DNA of 23,974 bases, from the NCBI GenBank assembly GCA_050633165.1, contig JBOEFZ010000045.1, positions 1 through 23,974 on the forward strand, read 5' to 3'. A model generated the notes under the pieces. The model searched no databases, had not been told where the DNA came from, and saw only the letters and a program-made list of their open reading frames with translations. Of the stretch, positions 15,543 through 22,985 are shown piece after piece (the first letter of the stretch is position 1; every line of letters begins with the position of its first letter). The position numbers and the translations under genes are program-made. Origin of the DNA: TMED27 sp050633165 (GTDB lineage Bacteria; Pseudomonadota; Alphaproteobacteria; Micavibrionales; Micavibrionaceae).

Positions 15543-17467
15543 TCGTAATTTCGTTCAAGACGATAATCATTTTGAAACTCAATTTTATGAGATGGCACAC
15601 AATCCAAAAGCACTGAAATCGCAGGCCCATCCTCACTACCGAACAAGGCCGCTCTCAAAACCAAACCATATTCAGACACCCAACTCTGCGGGCAATCAGA
15701 AAACTGCACCATCTGCCCTATGGCATTGCGAATAGGTTCCGGCGCATTCAAATAAAAATCAGGAATATGCTCCCCACTCCACGCACCAGCAAAATCCGAA
15801 ATCTCTTTCCATCCCGCAAATTCCGAACGATGCGCATAAAGCCTATCAATAACCCGCGCATCAACCTCAAGCCGCTCCCTCACGCTCTCCACAAACCTCT
15901 CATAAGGCATAGCCTCCAAAATCTTCCGCTCAATCTTGGGAAGCTGATCCTTCGAAAAATAAACATATTGCTTACGAAGCCCATCCTCAACCCAATCCAG
16001 AGAAAAACGGCTCGCAACATGCTCCAAAACCCCTTTTATTCCCTCTTCCGCACAACACTTAAAAATATCATCCGGCGTAAAGCCCTCCTCTTCCTGAACT
16101 TTCCGCGGAATAATCGTCATCAAAATCCCGCAAATAACCGCTTCCGGCAAAAACAAATTATTCTCGCGTATATCCGCAATACTATCGGACCCCTTACTCT
16201 TGCTATATTGCTGCCCCTTCGCACCAGCAACAAGGGCAAGAAACAAATAAACAGTATCATTAGGATAAATACCCTCAACACCGGCGTGATGCATCGCACT
16301 TTGAATGTAAGCTTGCGCCATCGTAAAATCAGCTTGGCGATAATCCCGAAATACGCGAGTAAATGATAAATCATCAAACGCACCGGCATTTTTATATCGT
16401 GGCATATCCGCGCCCACATCACGCAAAACGAAATCTTCCTCAACATCATAATCATCTTTTTCACTGGGTGGTTTAGGATCAGGCATGCGCTGAAAATACT
16501 GCGGGCCCCCGCGCCAACTGATAAGTGAAAATTCCCTAACATCACTAATATTCCGTTTTAAATATATTTTACGATCGCGCTCTTCCGTATAGCCTTCTTT
16601 GCCCTCCAACTTTTGCGAAATACCTTTATAAAGCTCAATTTGGTCGGAATCCGACTGCCTGAAATAGCGGCTCTCATCTATATCAAAACCCAACCAAGCC
16701 AGATCATCGCGAATAATCTGAACATATTTTTCTTGGCTCTTTTCCTGATTAGTGTCATCAATACGAAGCGTAAAGTCTCCACCCATACTCATGGCTGTCA
16801 AAAGCGACATAAGCGCCGTTCGAACACTTCCCAAATGCATACTTCCCGTCGGTGAAGGCGCGAAACGCGTGCTAACTTTCTGTTCACGCAAAATATGCTG
16901 CCGCAGCACATCTGACTGCCATCTCCGCTTTGCAACATTAGCATTTACACAATTTTCACGGCCAAATCGTGCATGCATAACCTGCATAAAGGCATCAATA
17001 CGGCACATTATTTTAACTTCGCGCCCACCCCGCATGGCTGGCAAAATAATCAAACTATCCGGGTACATTTCATGCTGCTTGGCAATATACGCATCAATAT
17101 AAAACCTATGAATAAAGCCACTGCTATTATCAAACATAGGGTGTTTGAAACTACTAAAACCAACGTTCTTCAAAAAAGAATCTTCAGCAGTCTCAGCTTT
17201 AACTTGAGTTTCACGACTCAAACCCACAGCCATTTCGTTTATGCTTCCATCCTCATCAAGGATGACCATGCTATTCCTAGCGCCCTGAGTAACAATCAAA
17301 AACTGTGGCGCACGCACAAGCTTACCTAAATCCGCCACTTTCTGAAATTCCGGCAAAAGCGTAACATCACCATCCGCACTGGCAATCTTCACCACCGGAT
17401 CATGCGCCAAAATATCAGCAATAAACCCGTCAAAATCCTCGGTAATAAATTGTTCGGCTTTCATCAT
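15539..17467 (-). CDS. Glutamyl-tRNA synthetase-like protein with an unknown N-terminal domain
   Basis: Fusion-like protein of 642 residues. Residues from about 196 onward follow bacterial GluRS in order. RFAPSPTGSMHLGS (201-214) holds the HIGH equivalent HLGS. LRIDDTN (234-240) corresponds to LRIEDTD. DFVLRD then YKNAGAFDD lies near 345-366, and YSKSKG (421-426) takes the place of KLSKR. A helical anticodon-binding part ends with LRAALFGSEDGPAISVLL. The usual GEDH segment reads RDYRQ, so it is divergent. Residues 1-195 match nothing I recognise; they are globular, with no signal or membrane segment. A normal GluRS has under 500 residues and no such extension. Synonymous positions are visibly more AT-rich than in parB or holA. 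It may be a second GluRS, or an enzyme using the adenylation fold for another purpose. Confidence 0.8.
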   Translation of the reverse strand: MMKAEQFITEDFDGFIADILAHDPVVKIASADGDVTLLPEFQKVADLGKLVRAPQFLIVTQGARNSMVILDEDGSINEMAVGLSRETQVKAETAEDSFLKNVGFSSFKHPMFDNSSGFIHRFYIDAYIAKQHEMYPDSLIILPAMRGGREVKIMCRIDAFMQVMHARFGRENCVNANVAKRRWQSDVLRQHILREQKVSTRFAPSPTGSMHLGSVRTALMSLLTAMSMGGDFTLRIDDTNQEKSQEKYVQIIRDDLAWLGFDIDESRYFRQSDSDQIELYKGISQKLEGKEGYTEERDRKIYLKRNISDVREFSLISWRGGPQYFQRMPDPKPPSEKDDYDVEEDFVLRDVGADMPRYKNAGAFDDLSFTRVFRDYRQADFTMAQAYIQSAMHHAGVEGIYPNDTVYLFLALVAGAKGQQYSKSKGSDSIADIRENNLFLPEAVICGILMTIIPRKVQEEEGFTPDDIFKCCAEEGIKGVLEHVASRFSLDWVEDGLRKQYVYFSKDQLPKIERKILEAMPYERFVESVRERLEVDARVIDRLYAHRSEFAGWKEISDFAGAWSGEHIPDFYLNAPEPIRNAIGQMVQFSDCPQSWVSEYGLVLRAALFGSEDGPAISVLLDCVPSHKIEFQNDYRLERNYD

Positions 17468-17522
17468 AGCCGCAATCTAACAAAAGAGATAAATATGTCA
17501 AACAATTATTGGAAATAAAAGG

Positions 17523-18485
17523 CTAACTCGCCAAACGCGCACCCGCATTATCCGCTGCCAATCGCTGCAATAACGCATCCAATTGATCCAAATTCTTAAA
17601 ATCAATCGTCACACGCCCCGCCTTACCATTCTTTGAATCAATGCTCACCTTCATCCCGATGGAATTGGAAACGTCATTCTCAAGCGCCAAAGTATCCGCA
17701 TCCTTACCCGTTTTCGCCGAAGATTTAACCTTCTTTTTCGGCGTATCATTCGCCTCATTCGCCAAACGCTCCGTCTCCCGAACGCTAAGCCCCTCTTCAA
17801 ACACACGAACCGCCAACGCTTCCGCATTTTTCGCCGTAATCAACGCCCGCGCATGCCCCATCGAAAGCTCGCCCTGCTTCAACATTTCATGCACCAACGG
17901 CGGCAAATTCAACAAACGCACCATATTGGCGATATGCGAGCGGCTTTTCCCGACATTTTTCGCGAGCTTTTCTTGCGTATGGCCATATTCATCCATGAGA
18001 CGCTGATACCCCATCGCCTCATCAATCGGGTTCAAATCCTCACGCTGCAAATTCTCGATCAACGCAACCTCGAGCGCCTGCGTATCATCCATTTCAACAA
18101 TCACAACCGGAACTTCATGCAATTGCGCCAATTGCGCCGCGCGCCAACGACGCTCTCCGGCAATAATCTCGTACCGACCCGCCTCATCACCCGCAAGGCG
18201 AACAACAAGCGGCTGCAAAACCCCATGCTCACGGATCGATTGCGCCAATTGCTCCAACGGCTCTTCATCAAAAACATGGCGTGGCTGCGCCTGTCCGGGA
18301 TAAATTTCCTCAACCCCAAGAACAGTTTTACCAGAAACCGACTGACCGGACTCTAAAACCACTCCATCCTCGGCTACAAAATCTTCCTCATCATCAAACA
18401 GAGCATTCAACCCGCGCCCCAATCCACGTGCCTTCGGGTTCGGCAAACCTTCCCCAACCTCAAAAACTTCAACCTCATCGCTCAT
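17523..18485 (-). CDS. parB: Chromosome-partitioning protein ParB
   Basis: CTP-dependent DNA clamp that loads at parS sites and slides to spread along DNA, organising origin segregation. Length is 320 residues. The N-terminal ParA-stimulating segment contains GLGRGLNALF (21-30). The CTPase motif GERRWR is at 110-115 and ENLQRE at 144-149. The helix-turn-helix spans about 168-190 with the parS-contacting segment GKSRSHIANMVRLLNLP. A Lys-rich linker and C-terminal dimerisation domain (IDFKNLDQLDALLQRL) follow. The ATG at 18485 has AGGAG at good spacing. It lies 79 bases downstream of parA in the same operon, and three parS-like sites occur within 3.5 kb upstream. Confidence 0.98.
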   Translation of the reverse strand: MSDEVEVFEVGEGLPNPKARGLGRGLNALFDDEEDFVAEDGVVLESGQSVSGKTVLGVEEIYPGQAQPRHVFDEEPLEQLAQSIREHGVLQPLVVRLAGDEAGRYEIIAGERRWRAAQLAQLHEVPVVIVEMDDTQALEVALIENLQREDLNPIDEAMGYQRLMDEYGHTQEKLAKNVGKSRSHIANMVRLLNLPPLVHEMLKQGELSMGHARALITAKNAEALAVRVFEEGLSVRETERLANEANDTPKKKVKSSAKTGKDADTLALENDVSNSIGMKVSIDSKNGKAGRVTIDFKNLDQLDALLQRLAADNAGARLAS

Positions 18486-18564
18486 AACGATCTCCTATCT
18501 CAAAATAAAACAATTTTTCGCCTCTTACGGCCCATAAACACAAAGAGCAAGCCGTCGCCAAAGC

Positions 18565-19440
18565 TTATGCGACGTTAGACGGGCTTCCACCCTGCATCGC
18601 GCGCTGCTTTTGCAACTTACGCTCACGCTTGATAATCTCACTCGCAAGCTTGATATACGCCTGCGCGCCCGATGATTTCATGTCATACACAATCGCCGGC
18701 AAACCAAACGAGGGCGCCTCAGACAACCGCACATTCCGTGGAATCACGGTCTGATAAACCTTATCCCCGAAATGCCCGCGCACATCCTGCTCCACCATCG
18801 CGGTCAGATTATTCCGCTGATCATACATCGTCAAAACCACGCCATGAATATCAAGCGCCGCATTAAAGCTCCGCTTCACCCGTTCAACCGTTTTCGTCAA
18901 ATGCGACAACCCTTCGAGGGCATAAAACTCACACTGAAGCGGCACAAGAACGGAATCCACCGCCACCAACGCATTCAACGTCAATAAATTAAGCGAAGGC
19001 GGGCAATCCAAAATCACATAATCATAGGGCAGGGGCTTCCTAAGCGCATCACGAAGGCGATACTCCCGATTTTCCGCCGTCACCAGCTCAATCTCCGCAC
19101 CGGAAAGATGGATCGAAGACGGCACAACCGACAAACGCGGCACCTTCGTCGCCACCGCCGCCTCATACACTTCGCAATCGCCAAAAAGAACATCATAAGC
19201 GGAATTACGGATCACAGAGCGTCGAACACCAAGCCCCGTCGAAGCATTCCCCTGCGGATCCAAATCCACAAGCAAAACCCTCTTCCCGATCGCCGCCAAT
19301 GCCGTCGCCAGATTAATCGCCGTCGTCGTCTTACCAACGCCGCCCTTTTGATTGGCAATCGCCAGAAGACGCGGCGCTTGCGAACCCGCCAAACGCGCCT
19401 TTTTTGAGGGTGAACCTGATGATTGTGTTGGATACACCAT
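18565..19440 (-). CDS. parA: Chromosome-partitioning ATPase ParA
   Basis: Deviant-Walker ATPase that forms a nucleoid-bound gradient moving ParB-parS complexes. Length is 291 residues. KGGVGKTT (32-39) carries the signature lysine, DLDPQGN is at 59-65, and the Walker B-like segment DYVILDCPPSL follows. The C-terminal half includes the DNA-binding helix region RNVRLSEAPSFGLP. There is an N-terminal extension of about 24 residues before the ATPase core. The ATG at 19440 is fixed by AAGGAG at 19449-19454. It is first of a parA-parB pair, preceded by a 119-base spacer after rsmG. Confidence 0.98.
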   Translation of the reverse strand: MVYPTQSSGSPSKKARLAGSQAPRLLAIANQKGGVGKTTTAINLATALAAIGKRVLLVDLDPQGNASTGLGVRRSVIRNSAYDVLFGDCEVYEAAVATKVPRLSVVPSSIHLSGAEIELVTAENREYRLRDALRKPLPYDYVILDCPPSLNLLTLNALVAVDSVLVPLQCEFYALEGLSHLTKTVERVKRSFNAALDIHGVVLTMYDQRNNLTAMVEQDVRGHFGDKVYQTVIPRNVRLSEAPSFGLPAIVYDMKSSGAQAYIKLASEIIKRERKLQKQRAMQGGSPSNVA

Positions 19441-19506
19441 GCGAATTGCTCCTTACAATGCCCTGAACGGCTTCATATTTTTGATATAAGCAAGCATCGC
19501 AAATGA

Positions 19507-19537
19507 CACGTACACGCACAATATAAAAGCACGTACA
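19507..19537 (-). promoter_or_regulatory. Pair of CACGTACA direct repeats upstream of parA
   Basis: The octamer CACGTACA occurs at 19507-19514 and again at 19530-19537, so equivalent positions are 23 bases apart, or about two helical turns. It lies in the only sizeable gap of the mnmG-rsmG-parA-parB series, where a parAB promoter would be expected. Possible operator, unproven. Confidence 0.3.
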
Positions 19538-19559
19538 CCGCCTATTTATACACATGTAA

Positions 19560-20180
19560 TTAGCGTTTTTTAATGGAACCAAAACGCACAATCGCCGCGT
19601 CCGAATTCGTCACACTGGCAAATTGTTCAACGCCAAAATCATACAATTCTCGCGCCTCCCTAAGCTCACCCTCAACCTGCGCACCTTTAAGAAAAAGCAT
19701 CTGCAAAGCAGGATTTTGCGCCAAAAACGGCGCAGAATAATCAAATAATTGCACCACACTCGCCAACGCCCGCGCAGTAATAAGATCAGGCTTAATTTCC
19801 TGCGGATCAACCGATTCAATTCTTGACGTATGAATACGAACCGATACGCCTGTTTCACGTGAAACGGTCCGCATAAACTGGCACTTACGCTCATCCGACT
19901 CAATCACATGCACCGCAATATCCGGCCGCAATATCGCCACCACAAGCGCCGGAAAACCCGCGCCAGAGCCCATATCCGCAATCACCTTCACGCCATCGGG
20001 AATATGCGCCACAATCTGCGCCGAATCCGCAAAATGCCTTACCCACGCCTCGTCCAACGTCTTCCCACTCACCAGATTAATCGCCTTTTGCCACTTCAGC
20101 AAAAGCGCATGATAAATCTCCAACCGCTCGATTGATTCACGTGAAACATTCAAATCCGGCAATAAATCACTAGGCCACAT
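19560..20180 (-). CDS. rsmG: 16S rRNA (guanine-N7)-methyltransferase RsmG
   Basis: S-adenosylmethionine-dependent enzyme that methylates N7 of G527 (E. coli numbering) in 16S rRNA. Length is 206 residues, normal for the family. Landmarks are KWQKAINLVS near 29-38, the SAM-binding loop ADMGSGAGFPALVVAI (69-83) and the acidic strand end VIESDERKCQF. The ARAL motif and the final beta region follow. Its first codons overlap the mnmG end by 11 bases, implying coupled translation. Two parS-like sites are embedded in the gene and are read as NVSRES (11-16) and TVSRET (105-110). Codons here are thus constrained by both protein and ParB binding. Confidence 0.96.
   Translation of the reverse strand: MWPSDLLPDLNVSRESIERLEIYHALLLKWQKAINLVSGKTLDEAWVRHFADSAQIVAHIPDGVKVIADMGSGAGFPALVVAILRPDIAVHVIESDERKCQFMRTVSRETGVSVRIHTSRIESVDPQEIKPDLITARALASVVQLFDYSAPFLAQNPALQMLFLKGAQVEGELREARELYDFGVEQFASVTNSDAAIVRFGSIKKR
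19851..19866. promoter_or_regulatory. parS-like ParB-binding site in rsmG
   Basis: TGTTTCACGTGAAACG matches 15 of 16 bases of the canonical parS palindrome TGTTTCACGTGAAACA. It lies within the rsmG coding sequence, about 1.4 kb from the parB start. Confidence 0.9.
20133..20148. promoter_or_regulatory. parS-like ParB-binding site at the rsmG 5' end
   Basis: TGATTCACGTGAAACA matches 15 of 16 parS bases; the single deviation is the third base. It overlaps codons 11-16 of rsmG. Confidence 0.85.
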
Positions 20181-22143
20181 CCTGCGCCTCTTTCTTAGCT
20201 ACACCCTTTTTCGCGGGCCTCTTAACATGCCGCAACAACGCCACAACCGCCGCCGGAGTCACGCCCGGTATCCGCGATGCCGCCCCCAATGTTTCCGGCC
20301 GCGCCGCCTCCAACTTGCTCCGCACCTCATTCGACAACGAACCAACTGCTCCATAATCCAGATCCACAGGCAACTTTAACGCCTCATCCTTACGAAACGC
20401 CGCAATATCCGCATCATGCCGATCCATATATCCGGCATATAACGCATCACACTCAATCTGCTCCCGCACAACGGGGGATATATCGCCAAGCTCCGGCCAA
20501 ACTTTCTGCAACTGCTCCCACCCCAAATCGGGATACGCAAGTAACGCCGAAACATCGCGCCGTACACCATCCTTACGCACATGCACGCCCTGCGCCTCCA
20601 GCTCATTCGGCGTAGCCTGCAGCCCACGCACCAATTCCCGCGCCGCCGCCAAATCCGCCGCTTTCGTCCGCCAAACCGCTGCACGATCCGCACCAACACA
20701 CCCAATCGCAATCCCACGATCCGTCAAACGCTGATCCGCATTATCCGCCCGAAGCCGCAAACGATACTCCGCCCGCGACGTAAACATCCGATAAGGCTCG
20801 GGCGCGCCACGCGTAATCAAATCATCGATTAGGACGCCGATATAGGCCTCGGCACGGTCTAACGTGAACGAGCTCGACCTCTCAGCCGCTTCTGTTTCAC
20901 GTGAAACATTACGACTCGCTCCGTTTCGCTTTTCGCCCTCCGAACCAACCGCCGCATTAACACCCGCCATCAATCCCTGCGCACCCGCTTCCTCATACCC
21001 CGTCGTCCCGTTAATCTGCCCTGCGAGATAAAGGCCAGCCAAACGCTTACTCTCCAACGTCGCCTTCAAATCACGCGGATCACAATAATCATATTCAATC
21101 GCATAGCCCCATTCGAGCACCGCAACATTCTCAAGCCCTTCAATCGAATGAATATACGCATCCTGCACATCAACGGGCAGCGAAGTCGAAATCCCGTTCG
21201 GATAAACGGTATAATCATCAAGCCCCTCCGGCTCCAAAAATATCTGATGCCGTGGCTTATCCGCAAAGCGTGAAATCTTATCCTCGATCGAGGGACAATA
21301 ACGCGGCCCCGTCCCCGAAATTTGCCCCGAATACATCGCCGAGAGATGCAAATTATCCGCAATAATCTTATGCGTTTTTTCATTGGTATAGGTAATATGA
21401 CACGGAATTTGCGGCACTTCGATACGTTCCGTCAAATACGAAAACGGCACAGGCTCGGCATCCGCCTGCTGCGCCTCCAACCGATCCCAATCAATCGTAC
21501 GCGCATCCAGCCGCGCCGGAGTCCCCGTCTTAAGCCGCCCCAGCGGAAAACCAAACCGCTCCAACGTCTCCGCCAAACCAACCGCCGGCGCTTCCACCCC
21601 GCCATTTTGCGCCACACGCCCCGCCGGAATTTTCTCCTGCCCGCGATGAATAAGCCCACGCAAAAACGTCCCCGTCGTCAGCACAACCGCGCCACAAGAA
21701 AATTCTCGCCCATCGGTTGTTTTCAAACCAGCAACATTTTGCGCATCATCCAAAATCAAATCATCCGCCCCACCCTGCACAAGTGTCAAATTCGGATAAT
21801 CACTCAAAATCTCCTGCATCGCCTCACGATAAAGCTTCCGATCCGCCTGCGCCCTTGGTCCACGCACCGCCGGCCCTTTGGACGCATTGAGCATCCGGAA
21901 CTGTATCCCCGCCCGATCAATCACGCGCCCCATAAGCCCATCCAGCGCATCAATCTCCCGCACCAAATGCCCCTTACCAAGCCCGCCAATCGCCGGATTA
22001 CAAGACATCACCCCAACCGTCGAAAGATCATGCGTGAGCAACGCCGTTTTAGCCCCCATCCGCGCCGAAGCCGCCGCCGCCTCACACCCCGCATGGCCGC
22101 CCCCAACAACGATTACGTCAAATTTTGTATCCATCTCGCTCAT
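20170..22143 (-). CDS. mnmG: tRNA uridine-5-carboxymethylaminomethyl modification enzyme MnmG
   Basis: FAD-dependent partner of MnmE that installs carboxymethylaminomethyl on U34 of certain tRNAs. The ATG at 22143 (MSEMDTKFDVIVVGGG) is taken, giving 657 residues; ATGs at 22161 and 22134 are alternatives. Visible features are the FAD-binding GGGHAGCEAA (14-23), the family signature CNPAIGGLGKGHLVREIDALDG (in part), KGPAVRGPRAQADR, and YEEAGAQGLMAG. About 25 residues (roughly 400-425) between VNAAVG and FTLDRAEAYIGVL appear to be extra relative to the E. coli protein. They contain a perfect parS read as NVSRET. Its end overlaps rsmG by 11 bases. mnmE lies upstream, separated by an inserted gene. 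Confidence 0.97.
   Translation of the reverse strand: MSEMDTKFDVIVVGGGHAGCEAAAASARMGAKTALLTHDLSTVGVMSCNPAIGGLGKGHLVREIDALDGLMGRVIDRAGIQFRMLNASKGPAVRGPRAQADRKLYREAMQEILSDYPNLTLVQGGADDLILDDAQNVAGLKTTDGREFSCGAVVLTTGTFLRGLIHRGQEKIPAGRVAQNGGVEAPAVGLAETLERFGFPLGRLKTGTPARLDARTIDWDRLEAQQADAEPVPFSYLTERIEVPQIPCHITYTNEKTHKIIADNLHLSAMYSGQISGTGPRYCPSIEDKISRFADKPRHQIFLEPEGLDDYTVYPNGISTSLPVDVQDAYIHSIEGLENVAVLEWGYAIEYDYCDPRDLKATLESKRLAGLYLAGQINGTTGYEEAGAQGLMAGVNAAVGSEGEKRNGASRNVSRETEAAERSSSFTLDRAEAYIGVLIDDLITRGAPEPYRMFTSRAEYRLRLRADNADQRLTDRGIAIGCVGADRAAVWRTKAADLAAARELVRGLQATPNELEAQGVHVRKDGVRRDVSALLAYPDLGWEQLQKVWPELGDISPVVREQIECDALYAGYMDRHDADIAAFRKDEALKLPVDLDYGAVGSLSNEVRSKLEAARPETLGAASRIPGVTPAAVVALLRHVKRPAKKGVAKKEAQDVA
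20893..20908. promoter_or_regulatory. Perfect parS site inside mnmG
   Basis: TGTTTCACGTGAAACA, an exact 16-base parS palindrome, lies in codons about 412-417 of mnmG, inside an apparently extra, low-conservation peptide. It is probably the strongest ParB loading site in the window. Confidence 0.95.
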
Positions 22144-22247
22144 AGCCCCGCTTTTATACAAAATTTATACCAAAAAATACAGTTTTAATTTTTTCTGGAA
22201 AATGGGGTTGAATTATTTATGCAAAGAGGCATAGTTGGAATATGTTC

Positions 22248-22844
22248 ATGCAAAAAATTCTACTTCCACGATTAAATGCAGATTTTAATGCAACAAATGC
22301 ACAAGAATTTGATACAAAAGCACTCAGTGAATTAAGAAAAAATCTTGATACTAATTTTGCCGAATTTTTCGACAAAGCTGAATTTAAAAGGCATTATTTC
22401 GGAAATGAGGAAGAAATAGTATATGCAGAAAAAGATTATGCTACAGAGATTCAAACAGGTAAAAAGCCTGAACCGACTACAAGGATATCAGAGCTTCACT
22501 TTCGTCACGAAGCATTAGCAGACCTTTTCAACATAAACTTTGCAACAATGCATCAACATCTCATGCCATGCATGAAAGCCTTGGCAATGCACTACCGTAC
22601 AAATAATGAAAACTATGAATTACTAGCAGAAGATTTTTTTGAAGAAGCGATAATAGCAGGAAATGAAAATCTAGGAAAAGGAAGGCGTATTACAATCTGG
22701 CCAAACGAAAGAAAAAGAATATGGGATTCACTAGAATTAGCGGCACATAATCTAGTAAATCATCATAGGCCAAAATGCCTTCGAGATGCAGATTTAATCG
22801 ACCCAATGTCACAAGATGAAAATCCAGGGCCTCGGCATGATTGA
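22248..22844 (+). CDS. Hypothetical AT-rich protein between mnmG and mnmE
   Basis: Not recognised. The ATG at 22248 is preferred over that at 22242 because TTGGAA at 22235-22240 then has normal spacing. This gives 198 residues. Mostly helical and polar, no signal peptide or membrane segment. Notable pieces are FRHEALADLFNINFATMHQHLMPCMKALA, which could hold a helix-turn-helix-like or packed-helix region, and a basic segment GKGRRITIWPNERKRIW. The gene is strikingly AT-rich in all codon positions compared with mnmG and mnmE. It is read against both and interrupts a commonly adjacent pair. A cassette-type repeat (22855) follows 11 bases after its stop. It is probably a recent acquisition. Confidence 0.7.
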   Translation: MQKILLPRLNADFNATNAQEFDTKALSELRKNLDTNFAEFFDKAEFKRHYFGNEEEIVYAEKDYATEIQTGKKPEPTTRISELHFRHEALADLFNINFATMHQHLMPCMKALAMHYRTNNENYELLAEDFFEEAIIAGNENLGKGRRITIWPNERKRIWDSLELAAHNLVNHHRPKCLRDADLIDPMSQDENPGPRHD

Positions 22845-22854
22845 CAACCTAAAA

Positions 22855-22882
22855 CCTCCGCGCACTCTGCGTCTCCGCGGTT
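22855..22882 (-). repeat. Solo copy of the GxxExxY-flanking repeat
   Basis: The reverse complement starts aaccgcggagacgcagag and ends cgcggagg. It matches the two repeats bracketing the GxxExxY gene at most positions and is closest to the 8967-8994 copy. There is no GxxExxY gene beside it. Confidence 0.8.
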
Positions 22883-22911
22883 TAGAAATTAACGATCTCT
22901 CCAACACCACA

Positions 22912-22947
22912 AGATCCTTCAGGCGTAAACGCCTTCAGGATGACATC
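22912..22947. repeat. Short palindromic repeat related to the one in leuS
   Basis: agatccttc (22912-22920) and ggatgacatc flank a small hairpin AGGCG-taaa-CGCCT (22921-22934). The outer words agatccttc and ggatgacat also occur, in the same order, in the right half of the leuS-internal palindrome (9757-9785). Confidence 0.6.
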
Positions 22948-22953
22948 GTCTAA

Positions 22954-22976
22954 AGGCTTTCGCTTTGCAAAAGCCA
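22954..22976 (-). terminator. Weak candidate terminator after mnmE
   Basis: The inverted repeat ggcttt...aaagcc gives a short stem about ten bases past the mnmE stop on the minus strand, followed only by ttt. A long T-run is missing, so this is a tentative call. Confidence 0.3.
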
Positions 22977-22985
22977 AGACTTCTG

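Noticed and set aside
17208..17223. GTTTCACGACTCAAAC in the GluRS-like gene as a fourth parS
   Set aside because: Only the left half-site GTTTCACG matches; the right half departs at several positions, so ParB loading is unlikely.
21322..22188. Long plus-strand open frame (288 codons) opposite mnmG
   Set aside because: Arg/Pro/Ile-rich translation typical of antisense to a GC-rich gene; mnmG is unmistakable on the other strand.
22144..22241. AT-rich stretch upstream of mnmG with TTATACAAA, TTATACCAA and TTATGCAAA, considered as oriC
   Set aside because: The words each deviate from the DnaA box, there are only three, and no clustered boxes or AT-rich 13-mers support an origin; nearby mnmG alone is not enough.
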